Positions 16,658-26,020 of a stretch of DNA of 64,000 nucleotides are shown piece after piece. The translations under genes were made by a program, and so were the position numbers. Below the pieces are notes generated by a model. The model was not told the origin of the DNA. It did not search any database and worked only from the letters and a program-made list of their open reading frames with translations. The stretch is from G963556115 sp963677015. GTDB lineage: Bacteria; Planctomycetota; SZUA-567. The first letter of the stretch is position 1, and the number at the start of each line of letters is the position of its first letter. The stretch is taken from the NCBI GenBank assembly GCA_963677015.1, contig OY781533.1, forward strand, positions 1,922,001 to 1,986,000, written 5' to 3'.

Positions 16658-17890
16658 TTAAAATCCATGCAGACTTTTATAAATATCCAAAGCTGCAGGG
16701 AAAGGTTGCAGTGCCCTTTCAAATATTCCCAGACTGTAAGCGATGGTCAACCCATAATTTGTGACCGGCACACCCTGTTCCTGACATTTAAGAATACGAT
16801 TCAAGACTTCCCTACGATTTGTCATACAGGCACCGCAGTGAATCACAAGTTTATATTGACTGAGGTCATAGTCAAAATCATGCCCCTGAACATGCTGAAA
16901 ATCAAGTTCACCGCCGACATATTGCGTAAGCCAGCGTGGTATTTTTACCGTGCCAATATCATCAGCGATCGCATGGTGCGAACAAGATTCAGCAATTAAA
17001 ACTTTATCCCCTGGAACGAGTGATTCAATTGCCAGCGTTCCTGCCACCTGCAAATTAAGATCACCTTTAAACCTCGCAAAAAGAATGGAGAAGCTGGTCA
17101 TCGGGATTTCAGGCGGCGTATCCGCAGCGACCTTTAAAAATGCCTGCGAATCAGTAACCACCAGACGCGGAGGAGTCTTCAGCCGATCAAGAGCAGAGCG
17201 CAGTTCTCTTTCTTTAACTACCATGCAATAGCTGTCATTATCAAGAATATCCCGAATAGACATTACCTGTGGCAGTATGAGACGCCCCTTAGGCGCTTCC
17301 TTATCAATCGGCACAACAAAAACACAGAGCTCCCCCGCCGGCATCAGATCGCCAAGAATCGCCGGAGTACTGACAAACTCCTCTGGAGCAAGCTTTAGTA
17401 ACGCACGCCGCACATCAGAGATATTAGCCCCGGATTCTGCCGAAACAGCAGCAAAATCCAGCTTATCCTGCTCGAGTTGCCGCTTGACTTCTACAGTCAA
17501 ATCACACCGGTCAATTTTATTAATAACTACCAGAACCGGAACATTCCTCCTGCGTATTTCTGCCAGAATCTGCTTCTCATAATCACCCCAGATATCACCG
17601 TCGGTCACAATTACTCCCAGATCAACCCTGTCAAAAACCTTCTTTGTTCTGTCATTTCGCAGTTCGCCAAGTATACCCTCATCATCAAGTCCGGCTGTAT
17701 CAATAAATAGCACCGGCCCTAATGGTAATAACTCAATAGGCTTCTCAACAGGGTCTGTTGTCGTACCGGCAAAATCAGAAACAATAGAAACGTTTTGCCG
17801 GGTAATAGCATTGAGCAAACTGGATTTCCCGACGTTCCTTCGCCCGAAAATACCAATATGTAATCTCATCCCTTTAGGTGTTCTCAACAT
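16658..17890 (-). CDS. hydF: [FeFe]-hydrogenase maturation GTPase HydF
   Basis: HydF is the GTPase scaffold that carries the 2Fe precursor made by HydE and HydG and delivers it to apo-[FeFe]-hydrogenase. The 410-residue protein has an N-terminal Era-like GTPase domain (GRRNVGKSSLLNA, FAGTTTDPV, DTAGLDD, VINKID). Its C-terminal cluster-binding domain has the ligand set H-V-Q-G-H followed by HCGACMTNR, and ends with a GVPVTNYGL segment typical of HydF. AAAGGA lies 7 bases before the ATG at 17890, which I prefer to the ATG at 17896. hydE and hydG are not in the window. The gene follows the ceramidase-like gene by 11 bases, probably in one transcript. Confidence 0.93.
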   Translation of the reverse strand: MLRTPKGMRLHIGIFGRRNVGKSSLLNAITRQNVSIVSDFAGTTTDPVEKPIELLPLGPVLFIDTAGLDDEGILGELRNDRTKKVFDRVDLGVIVTDGDIWGDYEKQILAEIRRRNVPVLVVINKIDRCDLTVEVKRQLEQDKLDFAAVSAESGANISDVRRALLKLAPEEFVSTPAILGDLMPAGELCVFVVPIDKEAPKGRLILPQVMSIRDILDNDSYCMVVKERELRSALDRLKTPPRLVVTDSQAFLKVAADTPPEIPMTSFSILFARFKGDLNLQVAGTLAIESLVPGDKVLIAESCSHHAIADDIGTVKIPRWLTQYVGGELDFQHVQGHDFDYDLSQYKLVIHCGACMTNRREVLNRILKCQEQGVPVTNYGLTIAYSLGIFERALQPFPAALDIYKSLHGF

Positions 17891-17901
17891 ATCCATATCC
17901 T

Positions 17902-19260
17902 TTATTTGTGATTATTCTTCTCAAATATCTTTGCTGCTATAGCCATCAGGTATTCCCCTGCCTGAGGTCCCGACAACCCCATCTCACGAGTGGAATAACT
18001 ATCTCGCGACATATATGTATCTGCTTTAGTAACATAACCTTTCCAGCTTCCGTTAAAACTTGTTATTAATATTTGGTGCTCATCCTGCAGCTCTTTTGTC
18101 AGCTCACCGGCAATATCAGCAGGCATGCCAACCAAAACAAATTCGCCAAGCTGCAAATAGGAAATATAAGCTGGATTTTCAAACAGCAACCCTGAAATCA
18201 GCGGAAATACACTCGTGTGAGGTCCTAACAGTGACATACGAACCTTGGGCATAAATAGCGGCATATACAAACTTGCCAGTGTAGTCACCGTACTCGAAGG
18301 AGTTGCAGCAATAGCAGGCGCCAACCGCCGTGCCAGATTTAGACCTAAAGTATTTGCCCCCTTTTCATGCAGATAAATCGACCTGGCATCACCAACGGAT
18401 CCTGCTGCAAACAACACACCATCAGCCCCGGTAAGCTTTTTTAATTCCTCACAAACAACTCCCGGGTAGTCACTTGAGAACCGGTGTACATCTTTGCGAA
18501 TCACAGTTGCATGCGCGGCATATGCTGCAAGAATAGCGATAACCTTTTCAGGATTACTATCCGTGACAAAACTGACTCCGGTAAAATAAGGATTAACATC
18601 ATGATAACTATCAGCATTAGTAGACGGATTATCTTTATATATTCTATCTTCAAGCCATTCGCCGGCATTGACTCGGGTATATTTCATTCTGGCCGGCTGT
18701 AAATTTTTCCGGGACACCACAATCGCTGATATCAGCGCCGTTTTTAAATTCGCATAATATTGCTGAGAGAATTTGCCGTAAAAAAGTTCAAACACCGGAT
18801 GTTTAAACCAACCGCCGGCCCCACTGTGAGTATGAGTGGCGGTAAAGAACAATTCATCTCTTGCAAGCCCGGTTTCATGAAGGATATCATCAATAATATC
18901 TCCCATAAGCAGCATCACATCGGCTCCGACAATCGTTACAGCCTTACCTCCGACACTGACAGTAAGTGCTCTTGCATACAAGGGACTAAGCTCACCTTTA
19001 CTTGCAAGAGGCGAACGATCTGAAAACCCCATAATAGGCTGTCCGACCTCAGTATTTATTTCTTGACGCGAAAAGCCTACTTCAAGACGCCCCTGTCCCT
19101 TGAGAAAATCGGTATTGTCAAGGTTTTCCAGCGTTTTAATATAATAACCGGCAGTTGCAAAATCATTATCAGAGACCCAGAACGGACCGACAATAAGATA
19201 AACAAATGCCAGAATCCAGAGAAGATAAATAATATTTACCGGAGCTGCTATTTTTTTCAA
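17902..19260 (-). CDS. Membrane-anchored neutral ceramidase-like protein
   Basis: The 452-residue protein has a single N-terminal hydrophobic segment (about residues 8-28: IIYLLWILAFVYLIVG), followed by an extracytoplasmic domain similar to the neutral/alkaline non-lysosomal ceramidase family. It has EVGFSRQEINTEVGQPIMGFSDR near the start and the metal-site motif FTATHTHSGAGG near residue 140. A second His-containing segment, AAYAAHATVIRKD, lies near residue 250. Family members hydrolyse ceramide amide bonds, but many bacterial versions have unknown substrates. It is shorter than full ceramidases (about 650 or more residues), so the C-terminal Ig-like domain is probably absent. Start is a TTG with AAAGG 7 bases upstream. 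It is co-directional with hydF. Confidence 0.75.
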   Translation of the reverse strand: MKKIAAPVNIIYLLWILAFVYLIVGPFWVSDNDFATAGYYIKTLENLDNTDFLKGQGRLEVGFSRQEINTEVGQPIMGFSDRSPLASKGELSPLYARALTVSVGGKAVTIVGADVMLLMGDIIDDILHETGLARDELFFTATHTHSGAGGWFKHPVFELFYGKFSQQYYANLKTALISAIVVSRKNLQPARMKYTRVNAGEWLEDRIYKDNPSTNADSYHDVNPYFTGVSFVTDSNPEKVIAILAAYAAHATVIRKDVHRFSSDYPGVVCEELKKLTGADGVLFAAGSVGDARSIYLHEKGANTLGLNLARRLAPAIAATPSSTVTTLASLYMPLFMPKVRMSLLGPHTSVFPLISGLLFENPAYISYLQLGEFVLVGMPADIAGELTKELQDEHQILITSFNGSWKGYVTKADTYMSRDSYSTREMGLSGPQAGEYLMAIAAKIFEKNNHK

Positions 19261-19459
19261 ATCATAACCTTTATATTAATGTTCTTTTAAATATATTATC
19301 AGAATATTATATTATATCTCAAGTAAATAATCAATCGTTGCAATACAACTGTTAATCCTTATAATTTGATCCAATATTTAACATCCTGCATTATTAGTAA
19401 TGTAGATAAAATTTGATCAACTGTGCAGTAAATACTAATTTTAAGGTATATAACATAAT

Positions 19460-20659
19460 ATGTCAGCAGAAATTTTCGCACCAAGAATAGACAATTCAAG
19501 ATTAAAGCGAATGTTCAGTCCGCTTTATTTGCCCACCTACGACAAATACATTGTTCTCAACTACCTGAAATTCCTTCTTGCCTGTATAATATTGGTATTG
19601 GGACTGGTTGTACTGGTAGACCTGCTGGAAAATTTCGATGAGTTTTATAAATACGCCAATAATAATCATAACAACCTCACCCAGATGGTTTGGATACTTA
19701 TAAAACATTACTCGGCATACGCGCCATCACTGGTTATTCAACACATGTTTTCCGCATTGCCGATTGCAGCAGCAATAATAAGCATTACAAACGCAACCTT
19801 AAACCGCGAATTGACGGTTCTGAGAGCCTCTGGAGTCTCACTTCAACGTACAATAATCCCGATTTTACTGGTAACTCTGATTATTTCTACTGTATTCACA
19901 CTCACTCGGGATATGTATGTCCCCAGCCTGCTGCGTAAAAGTTTTGTAATGAATAATCGACTCCGCCCAGCAGAAACGATACCGCTTAAAATTGTTCTCA
20001 ATGATGGAGACACTATACAATTCATTGAAATGGGGCATTACGACGGTGAAACAGGGCAGGCATATAATCTGCGTATAGAAGTTCGCCAGCTTAAAGATTT
20101 CCTTGAAGGTAAGAATATTTTCTATTCCTACCGGGCTAAACGCGCTTCGCTCCAGCCTTATATTGATGTAGCCAACCCTGAGGATGAACATTTCAATAAG
20201 TGGACCGCTGAAGACGGCGGATCCATCTTGGTTCAAATGAATAATAATCGCGTAATCAAAGAATGGGACAATTCACTGCCTACACTGGTCACACAGGCTA
20301 TGCTTGAACGGCAGGTACTGACAGAAAAAGTTATGACCTGGGATGATTTAATGCGTCTTTCAAATGACCTTGAAGTCAGGCTGGAAATCAATAACCGACT
20401 CAGCGAACCCCTGCTCTCCTTCGCCATGCTACTCGTATCCCTTTCATTTATCCTTAGGCTCACCTCTTCAGGGCGCGAAGCAAGCTATATTTCAAATGCT
20501 ATCATTGGTGTCGTATGCTGTGCTGTTTTCTTTATGCTCCGTTCTATATTCTTCTCATTAGGCGAATCGGCAACACTCTCACCGATACTGGCCAGTCAGG
20601 GACCGACAATAATATACCTGATTATCGGGGCATTTTTACTAACTCATGTTGAGAACTGA
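19460..20659 (+). CDS. LptF/LptG-family lipopolysaccharide export permease
   Basis: The 399-residue inner-membrane protein has the YjgP/YjgQ layout. Three N-terminal membrane segments occur near residues 32-54, 88-110 and 130-150, with NRELTVLRASGVSLQRT between the second and third. A large periplasmic beta domain spans about 170-300, and three further membrane segments follow at the C-terminus. LptF and LptG form the channel of the LptB2FG transporter that extracts LPS from the inner membrane and passes it to LptC/A. It opens a rightward block (tilS, pyk and others) and is divergent from the ceramidase-like gene across a 199-base promoter region. Whether it is F or G cannot be decided here. 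Confidence 0.88.
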   Translation: MSAEIFAPRIDNSRLKRMFSPLYLPTYDKYIVLNYLKFLLACIILVLGLVVLVDLLENFDEFYKYANNNHNNLTQMVWILIKHYSAYAPSLVIQHMFSALPIAAAIISITNATLNRELTVLRASGVSLQRTIIPILLVTLIISTVFTLTRDMYVPSLLRKSFVMNNRLRPAETIPLKIVLNDGDTIQFIEMGHYDGETGQAYNLRIEVRQLKDFLEGKNIFYSYRAKRASLQPYIDVANPEDEHFNKWTAEDGGSILVQMNNNRVIKEWDNSLPTLVTQAMLERQVLTEKVMTWDDLMRLSNDLEVRLEINNRLSEPLLSFAMLLVSLSFILRLTSSGREASYISNAIIGVVCCAVFFMLRSIFFSLGESATLSPILASQGPTIIYLIIGAFLLTHVEN

Positions 20660-20683
20660 TTATTCCATCTATTTTGAAACATA

Positions 20684-22090
20684 ATGAATACACAACTGGA
20701 AAACTTAGTATTCCCACTACTTCCATCTCAGCACCAGGACTGGCTGATAGGTCTTTCCGGCGGTGTGGACTCAATCGTACTATTAACATTATGTGCTGAG
20801 TATATCTTATCAAATCCTGCTAAGATTTCATTATATGCAGTTCACCTCAATCACCAGACACGGGGCAAAGACTCTGACGCTGATGAAATACTTTGCCAGC
20901 ATCTATGCGAGCAACTGGGAATTAAATGTTACACCAAATCACGGAATATCCCGCAGTACGCTGCGAACAACAGACAAAATTTTGAAGAAGCAGCACGCGA
21001 AATACGCCACCAACTCTTTCACGAAGCCTCTGTCCACTTTAAATTAACAAAACCGGCACTGCTTCTCGCCCACCATCAGGACGACAATATAGAGACTATT
21101 TTGATGCGTCTGATGCGCAACAGCGGTATGAGAGGACTATGCGGTATCTCATATAGCGCCCCCTTGCCGGTGTATGACTGTGAACAGGAAGCACAGATTA
21201 CAATTTACCGACCACTGCTACAGACTCCCCAAAAAGATATTATCGCATATGCACAGGAAAATAACCTCACATGGCATGAAGACCGAAGTAATAACGATAC
21301 CTCATACACCAGAAATCTTCTCAGAAATATTGTAATCCCGGCACTGAAAAGCATTGATCCCGCTACTACCTCAAACCTGAAGTCGTTATCAAACATCGCA
21401 CAGCAAACTGAAGCAGTGATACAGTCAGAGCTTAAAAAAATAAAGTACCGGCCCTATCGTTTTCAAACAACAATAGACGAAAGTTCCGCCAGAAAAGCAA
21501 AACTTCCAGCTTTTATCCGTCTAGTTGAAGCTTTGTGTGCTAAACGGATACCAAATTTCCTGTTACCGAAGACTGCGTACAGATCACTAAGTAAACTTCA
21601 TTCCGGAGAAATTAAAGCAACTGACATTGCCTGCGGCTTGCACATAAACCTCTATGACAGTAATTTCTTCATCTACCCCAAAGATACAGAATTCAACGTG
21701 ATTAATTTTGATTCCTATGCAGAAAACTTCCACTATGAAGACTCCAATATAATAATCTCAATTGATAAAACCACACTCAATGGAAATATCCCTGAACAGA
21801 ATAACCCGTTTATTGAATACATATCCACTTCATTTATTGATGCGCCACTCCACCTTGCCACTGTCAGCCTCAATACCAAATTAACGCCTATCGGTATCAA
21901 AGGAAGCCAGAGACTAAGCCGCATATTGCAGAATCACCGAATTCCCCCGCATTTACGCCCCGGCATTCCGGTACTTTTTTACCAGGACATTCCACTCTGG
22001 GTAGCTGGTGTTATTCTATGTGAGCCCGCAAAACTGACAAAGACAACAGGTGACGTATTTTGTTTACGATATTCACAAAAAACGCTTTGA
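20684..22090 (+). CDS. tilS: tRNA(Ile)-lysidine synthase
   Basis: TilS changes the wobble C34 of the CAU-anticodon tRNA-Ile to lysidine using ATP and lysine, so that it reads AUA. The 468-residue protein has the N-type ATP-pyrophosphatase P-loop SGGVDSIVLL near residue 25, then AVHLNHQTRG, LAHHQDDNIETILMRL and GLCGI. HEDRSNNDTSYTRNLLRNIVIP is the tRNA-binding signature segment. The C-terminal third matches the TilS C-terminal domain (KGSQRLSRILQNHRIP...WVAGVILCE). It starts 25 bases after the LptF/G-type gene with no obvious Shine-Dalgarno, so translation may depend on coupling. Confidence 0.95.
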   Translation: MNTQLENLVFPLLPSQHQDWLIGLSGGVDSIVLLTLCAEYILSNPAKISLYAVHLNHQTRGKDSDADEILCQHLCEQLGIKCYTKSRNIPQYAANNRQNFEEAAREIRHQLFHEASVHFKLTKPALLLAHHQDDNIETILMRLMRNSGMRGLCGISYSAPLPVYDCEQEAQITIYRPLLQTPQKDIIAYAQENNLTWHEDRSNNDTSYTRNLLRNIVIPALKSIDPATTSNLKSLSNIAQQTEAVIQSELKKIKYRPYRFQTTIDESSARKAKLPAFIRLVEALCAKRIPNFLLPKTAYRSLSKLHSGEIKATDIACGLHINLYDSNFFIYPKDTEFNVINFDSYAENFHYEDSNIIISIDKTTLNGNIPEQNNPFIEYISTSFIDAPLHLATVSLNTKLTPIGIKGSQRLSRILQNHRIPPHLRPGIPVLFYQDIPLWVAGVILCEPAKLTKTTGDVFCLRYSQKTL

Positions 22091-22163
22091 CAACCATACC
22101 CAAATGCTCTATCTTAATAGAATATCATGATCTTATCCGCAACCAATTAACTGGAGAAAATAT

Positions 22164-23585
22164 ATGAGACTCACAAGAGTTGTGGCAACACTTGGCCCTG
22201 CCTCATTTGACGAGGAAATACTACGTAAATTAATACTTGCCGGGGTTGATGTATTTCGTCTGAATTTTTCACATGGCACCCATGAATCACACCGGGCTGC
22301 TCTGGAAAGCGTCAGAAGCCTTTGCCTTGAACTTGATCACCCCGTCGGAATTCTTCAGGATCTTTGCGGTCCCAAAATCAGAGTCGGGACTATGACCGAT
22401 GGTCTGATAACGCTCGTTGACGGTGAAGAGACAGTCATAAGTAAAGAGGATGTCATCGGAACTCCAGTTAAATTTTCCTGTTCATATAAATCTTTGGCAA
22501 TTGATGCTCAGGTCGATGATAGAATTTTACTCAATGATGGCTTGCTGGAATTAAAAGTGACCGCAATCGAAGGCGGAAATGTACGCTGTAAAGTTATTCA
22601 CGGTGGTGCATTACGCAGTCATAAGGGGATGAACCTCCCGGGAATGAAACTGTCAACCCCATCGGTTACAGAAAAAGATATTGAAGATTTAAAAGCCGGA
22701 CTGGATATGGGGGTTGACTTTATAGGGCTTTCTTTTGTTCGTCAGGCTTCAGACCTTGATCCGGTAAAAGAAATAATCTCAAGGCACACCCACACCCCAA
22801 AAATAATTGCTAAAATTGAAAAACCGGAAGCACTTGAGAATTTTGATTCAATTCTCGCGGCTGCCGATGGGATAATGGTGGCCAGAGGCGATCTTGGGGT
22901 TGAACTTGCGGTCGAAAAACTCCCTGCCATTCAGGAACAGCTGATATACAAAGCTAATCAGGCTAATAAAATTGTAATTACCGCCACCCAAATGCTGGAA
23001 TCAATGATCAATAACCCGGTACCTACCCGGGCGGAAGTCACAGATGTCTCAGTCGCGATCACTCAAGGAACCGATGCCGTAATGCTTTCTGGTGAGTCTG
23101 CAGCCGGCAGCTACCCGGTTGAAGCAGTGACAATGATGTGTAAAATTGCTGTGGAAACAGAAAAGAGTCTGAAACGGAACCATGACCACTGGAACTGGCG
23201 CAGAACCAAAGAAATTCACCCCGTCGGTATTGCAACCAGTGACGCAGCCTACAGAATGAGTGAAGAGCTTGAAGCCTGTGGCATTGTTGCTCACACTATG
23301 ACCGGTCAGACAGCGTTATTTCTTTCGAAAAGCCGCCCGTTTGCACCAATAGTGGCACTCACCAGTAAACGGGAAATTGCCCGACAGATGCGGCTTTACT
23401 GGGGTGTTGAACCAATCTATAATGGTAATATCTACAGCAATGCAGACGTAAGAAATTTTGCTATTGACTATTTTAACAATAAGAAAAATATTAAAGCGGA
23501 TGACACCGTAATTGTAATGACATCCCGACCATTCGGTGAAGTAAATCACACCAACGGTATTGAAATAATTGAGATAAAGGAATGA
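22164..23585 (+). CDS. pyk: Pyruvate kinase
   Basis: Pyruvate kinase makes pyruvate and ATP from phosphoenolpyruvate and ADP, the last step of glycolysis. The 473-residue protein has the expected motifs: VATLGPAS at the start, FRLNFSHGTHE, DLCGPKIR, IIAKIEKPEAL (catalytic Lys and Mg ligands), MVARGDLGVE, TATQMLESM and VMLSGESAAGSYP. The C-terminal regulatory domain is present. It has a strong ribosome-binding site (GGAG, 8 bases) and overlaps the next gene by 4 bases (ATGA). Confidence 0.98.
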   Translation: MRLTRVVATLGPASFDEEILRKLILAGVDVFRLNFSHGTHESHRAALESVRSLCLELDHPVGILQDLCGPKIRVGTMTDGLITLVDGEETVISKEDVIGTPVKFSCSYKSLAIDAQVDDRILLNDGLLELKVTAIEGGNVRCKVIHGGALRSHKGMNLPGMKLSTPSVTEKDIEDLKAGLDMGVDFIGLSFVRQASDLDPVKEIISRHTHTPKIIAKIEKPEALENFDSILAAADGIMVARGDLGVELAVEKLPAIQEQLIYKANQANKIVITATQMLESMINNPVPTRAEVTDVSVAITQGTDAVMLSGESAAGSYPVEAVTMMCKIAVETEKSLKRNHDHWNWRRTKEIHPVGIATSDAAYRMSEELEACGIVAHTMTGQTALFLSKSRPFAPIVALTSKREIARQMRLYWGVEPIYNGNIYSNADVRNFAIDYFNNKKNIKADDTVIVMTSRPFGEVNHTNGIEIIEIKE

Positions 23586-24286
23586 AGGAAGTGGCTGAAA
23601 TAAAGCGAGTAATGTTTATCGGAGCTCATCCGGATGACATAGAAATCGGAGCTGGTGGATTAATCTACCAGCTCATTAGTTCAGATATTGAAGTATTAGG
23701 GGTTGATATAACAGATGGTGAGCTTACCCCGATGGGAAACAGAGAAATACGGGCAAGTGAGAGTAAAGCAGCAGGAAAGATCCTTGGACTGGAGAACCGC
23801 TGTTGTCTGGATGAACCGAACCGTATACTCCAAGATACAATAGAAGCACGCACAAAACTTGCGATAACAATAAGGAAATTCCGCCCGGATCGAATTATTA
23901 CCCATCTGGAACAAGATGCCCACCCAGATCATACCGCCGCCTATAATATTACCAAAGGTGCTGTTTTACTTGCCCGCATCCATAAAATTGATCTTCCGTA
24001 TGAACCCTGGCGTTCAGGAAGAATATTAAAATACCCTTGTTACCACTTAAAAACTGTATATAATCCTAGTATACTCTTGAAGCTTACAGATGAAGAGTAT
24101 GACAAGAAAATGGCTGCAATTCGCTGCTACGAAAGCCAGTTTATCTGGCATGAACCAAATCAGCAGATATTTCAGGAATTAGAAGTAAGAATGCGCTATT
24201 ACGGCAGTATGATTGGGGCAAAATTTGCAGAGCCATATTATACAGAGACACCTCCGGGTATTAACTCTCTGCATAACCTTTTATAA
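23582..24286 (+). CDS. PIG-L (LmbE-like) zinc deacetylase
   Basis: The 234-residue protein belongs to the PIG-L/LmbE family of zinc-dependent N-acetylglucosaminyl deacetylases. It has the metal motif GAHPDDIEIGAGG near residue 14, ITDGELTPMGNREIRASES typical of bacterial members, and the second metal motif HPDHTAA. It resembles BshB1-type enzymes (bacillithiol pathway), but other bacterial members act on different amino-sugar conjugates, so the substrate is open. Its start codon overlaps the pyk stop (ATGA), which suggests coupling. There is no signal peptide. Confidence 0.85.
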   Translation: MKEVAEIKRVMFIGAHPDDIEIGAGGLIYQLISSDIEVLGVDITDGELTPMGNREIRASESKAAGKILGLENRCCLDEPNRILQDTIEARTKLAITIRKFRPDRIITHLEQDAHPDHTAAYNITKGAVLLARIHKIDLPYEPWRSGRILKYPCYHLKTVYNPSILLKLTDEEYDKKMAAIRCYESQFIWHEPNQQIFQELEVRMRYYGSMIGAKFAEPYYTETPPGINSLHNLL

Positions 24287-24309
24287 TTGATATTTCTAGG
24301 ATTAGACAA

Positions 24310-24522
24310 GTGCCTGAACTTAAAATAAATGGAAGTGTAAAGTCATACGACAGCAATAACTTTCCAGCTTTTCTTGCAGATCTGATTATTGAGCTGGATC
24401 TGGACAATATTTCTATAGTAGCTGAAATTAATGGAACAATTATCAGAAAAGAAGATTTTCCTCATACTGCTCTGCAAGATGGAATGACCATTGAGCTGGT
24501 TAAATTTGTTGGTGGCGGGTGA
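24310..24522 (+). CDS. thiS: Sulfur-carrier protein ThiS
   Basis: A 70-residue ubiquitin-fold protein that carries sulfur as a C-terminal thiocarboxylate for the thiazole half of thiamin. It starts at GTG, with AGGA 7 bases upstream, and ends in the required Gly-Gly tail (VKFVGGG). One further Gly extends the usual GG end. The body has the ThiS pattern SIVAEINGTIIRKEDF. It directly precedes thiG, its partner enzyme. Confidence 0.9.
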   Translation: MPELKINGSVKSYDSNNFPAFLADLIIELDLDNISIVAEINGTIIRKEDFPHTALQDGMTIELVKFVGGG

Positions 24523-24573
24523 AAATCAACATAATAGCTTTTTATTTCACATATTTGTATGAGTAGGAAAAAA

Positions 24574-25347
24574 ATGAATAATGATAATTTAGTAATTGCT
24601 GGCAAAGAGTTTTCATCACGTCTATTTGTCGGAACTGGTAAATTCAGCTCAGCAGATGTCATGTCTGCAGCAATTAAAGCCTCAGAAAGTGAGATGGTCA
24701 CAGTCGCATTACGCCGGGTAAATATTTCAGACCCCGGTGATAATATGCTTGAAAAAATTGATACCCAGAAGTGTCAACTGCTTCCTAATACCTCTGGTGC
24801 TCGTGATGCCGATGAAGCAATACGAGTGGCAATGCTCTCTCGTGAAGCAAGTGGAAATAACTGGATCAAGCTCGAAGTTACGCCAGATCCATACTACCTT
24901 CTTCCCGATCCTATCGAGACCCTTAAAGCCACTGAAAAACTGGTAAAAGAAGGTTTCATTGTCCTGCCATACATAAATGCAGATCCAATTCTGGCACTTC
25001 ATCTTCAGGATGCCGGAGCTTCAACAGTAATGCCGCTAGGTAGTCCTATCGGCAGCAACCAGGGTATTAAAACCCGTGCTAATATTGAAATCATCATAGA
25101 GCAGGCACACGTACCAGTAGTTGTTGACGCTGGTATAGGTCTTCCAAGTCATGCAGCAGAAGCAATGGAAATGGGGGCAGATGCAGTTCTGGTTAATACT
25201 GCACTCGCAGTTGCCTCAGACCCAATTCAAATATCTACCGCATTCAAACTTGCCGTTCAAGCTGGACGCATGGCCTTTCTTTCCGGTCCGGGAAGTATCA
25301 GAAAACATGCGGAAGCATCAAGTCCGCTTACCGGCTTCCTCGCATAA
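24574..25347 (+). CDS. thiG: Thiazole synthase ThiG
   Basis: ThiG condenses deoxyxylulose phosphate, dehydroglycine and ThiS-bound sulfur to form the thiamin thiazole phosphate. The 257-residue TIM barrel has SRLFVGTGKF near the start, VTVALRRVN (the Schiff-base region in this family lies near residue 95), WIKLEVTPDPYYLLPD, VMPLGSPIGSNQG and VDAGIGLPSHAAEAMEMGADAVLVNTA. AGG lies about 7 bases before the ATG at 24574. An ATG at 24559 lacks a ribosome-binding site. No TPP riboswitch lies upstream of thiS-thiG, and thiH, thiE and a classical thiC are not adjacent. Confidence 0.96.
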   Translation: MNNDNLVIAGKEFSSRLFVGTGKFSSADVMSAAIKASESEMVTVALRRVNISDPGDNMLEKIDTQKCQLLPNTSGARDADEAIRVAMLSREASGNNWIKLEVTPDPYYLLPDPIETLKATEKLVKEGFIVLPYINADPILALHLQDAGASTVMPLGSPIGSNQGIKTRANIEIIIEQAHVPVVVDAGIGLPSHAAEAMEMGADAVLVNTALAVASDPIQISTAFKLAVQAGRMAFLSGPGSIRKHAEASSPLTGFLA

Positions 25348-25370
25348 TTTTAAGCAAATAAATTATACAT

Positions 25371-25405
25371 CAAAAAGACCATCTCAAGCAGAGATGGTCT
25401 TTTTG
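25371..25405. terminator. Bidirectional intrinsic terminator
   Basis: A perfect 15-bp stem (25371-25385 with 25391-25405) with a 5-base loop is flanked by A-rich and T-rich ends. It separates the convergent thiG and LptE-like genes and can act on both. Confidence 0.92.
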
Positions 25406-25430
25406 ATACAATTAAATAAAATTTTAAATT

Positions 25431-25940
25431 TTACCAATGGCTGACCATTGAACGGACTATAGTCTGCGCAAGTACGGCCAATGCTTTGTCCTCAGCGTTA
25501 TCATATACTTCATTCTTGGATTCATTATAAATACCAGCTGTAGAACTGTCATAATTACTGGCAACAGTACGATTATCAACGGCAAAATACCCTTCATTAT
25601 TATCATACAATGAAAATGTAGCGGAGATAACGGTAGTCATTGAAGTAGGCTGATAATTTGAATCGTAAGCAAGCCCAGTATTGGTAACTTTAAAAATATT
25701 ACCGCTAAGTACTGCATCAGCTCCGCTGTTTACAACTTTCAAACCGGGAGTGAGGTTGATTGCTCTGATAATTTCACGTGTCAGTTTCCCCTCCAGATTA
25801 TTATAGTATGTGGTATTTCCAAAGGTGGTTACCTCTATAGCTTTAATATTTTCCGGCAATTCGGATTTAGTGGTATAGGCGCACCCGGTAACCAATACAC
25901 CAAAAAACAACAGCAGGAAAAAAATAATACCCCGAAACAT
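25431..25940 (-). CDS. LptE-like outer-membrane lipoprotein
   Basis: The 169-residue protein has a signal peptide ending in a lipobox, LVTGC, with Cys near residue 20, so it should be a lipoprotein. The mature part (AIEVTTFGNTTYYNNLEGKLTREIIRAI, then VLSGNIFKV and a strand-rich middle, then a C-terminal helix) matches the LptE/RlpB-type LPS-assembly lipoprotein fold. That protein plugs LptD and helps insert LPS at the outer membrane. It is the last gene of a leftward run with two BamD-like proteins, which supports an envelope role. The ribosome-binding site GGAG is well placed. Confidence 0.75.
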   Translation of the reverse strand: MFRGIIFFLLLFFGVLVTGCAYTTKSELPENIKAIEVTTFGNTTYYNNLEGKLTREIIRAINLTPGLKVVNSGADAVLSGNIFKVTNTGLAYDSNYQPTSMTTVISATFSLYDNNEGYFAVDNRTVASNYDSSTAGIYNESKNEVYDNAEDKALAVLAQTIVRSMVSHW

Positions 25941-26020
25941 AATTACTCCAAAATTTTAAAAGTGAATAACAGACTACCTTGACATCTTCAAATTATAAAC
26001 ACAATTATAAAAATGTATAG

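Noticed and set aside
24287..24573. Possible TPP riboswitch near thiS-thiG.
   Set aside because: The gaps before thiS and thiG are too short (under 60 bases) and lack the CTGAGA and ACCTGA-type core.
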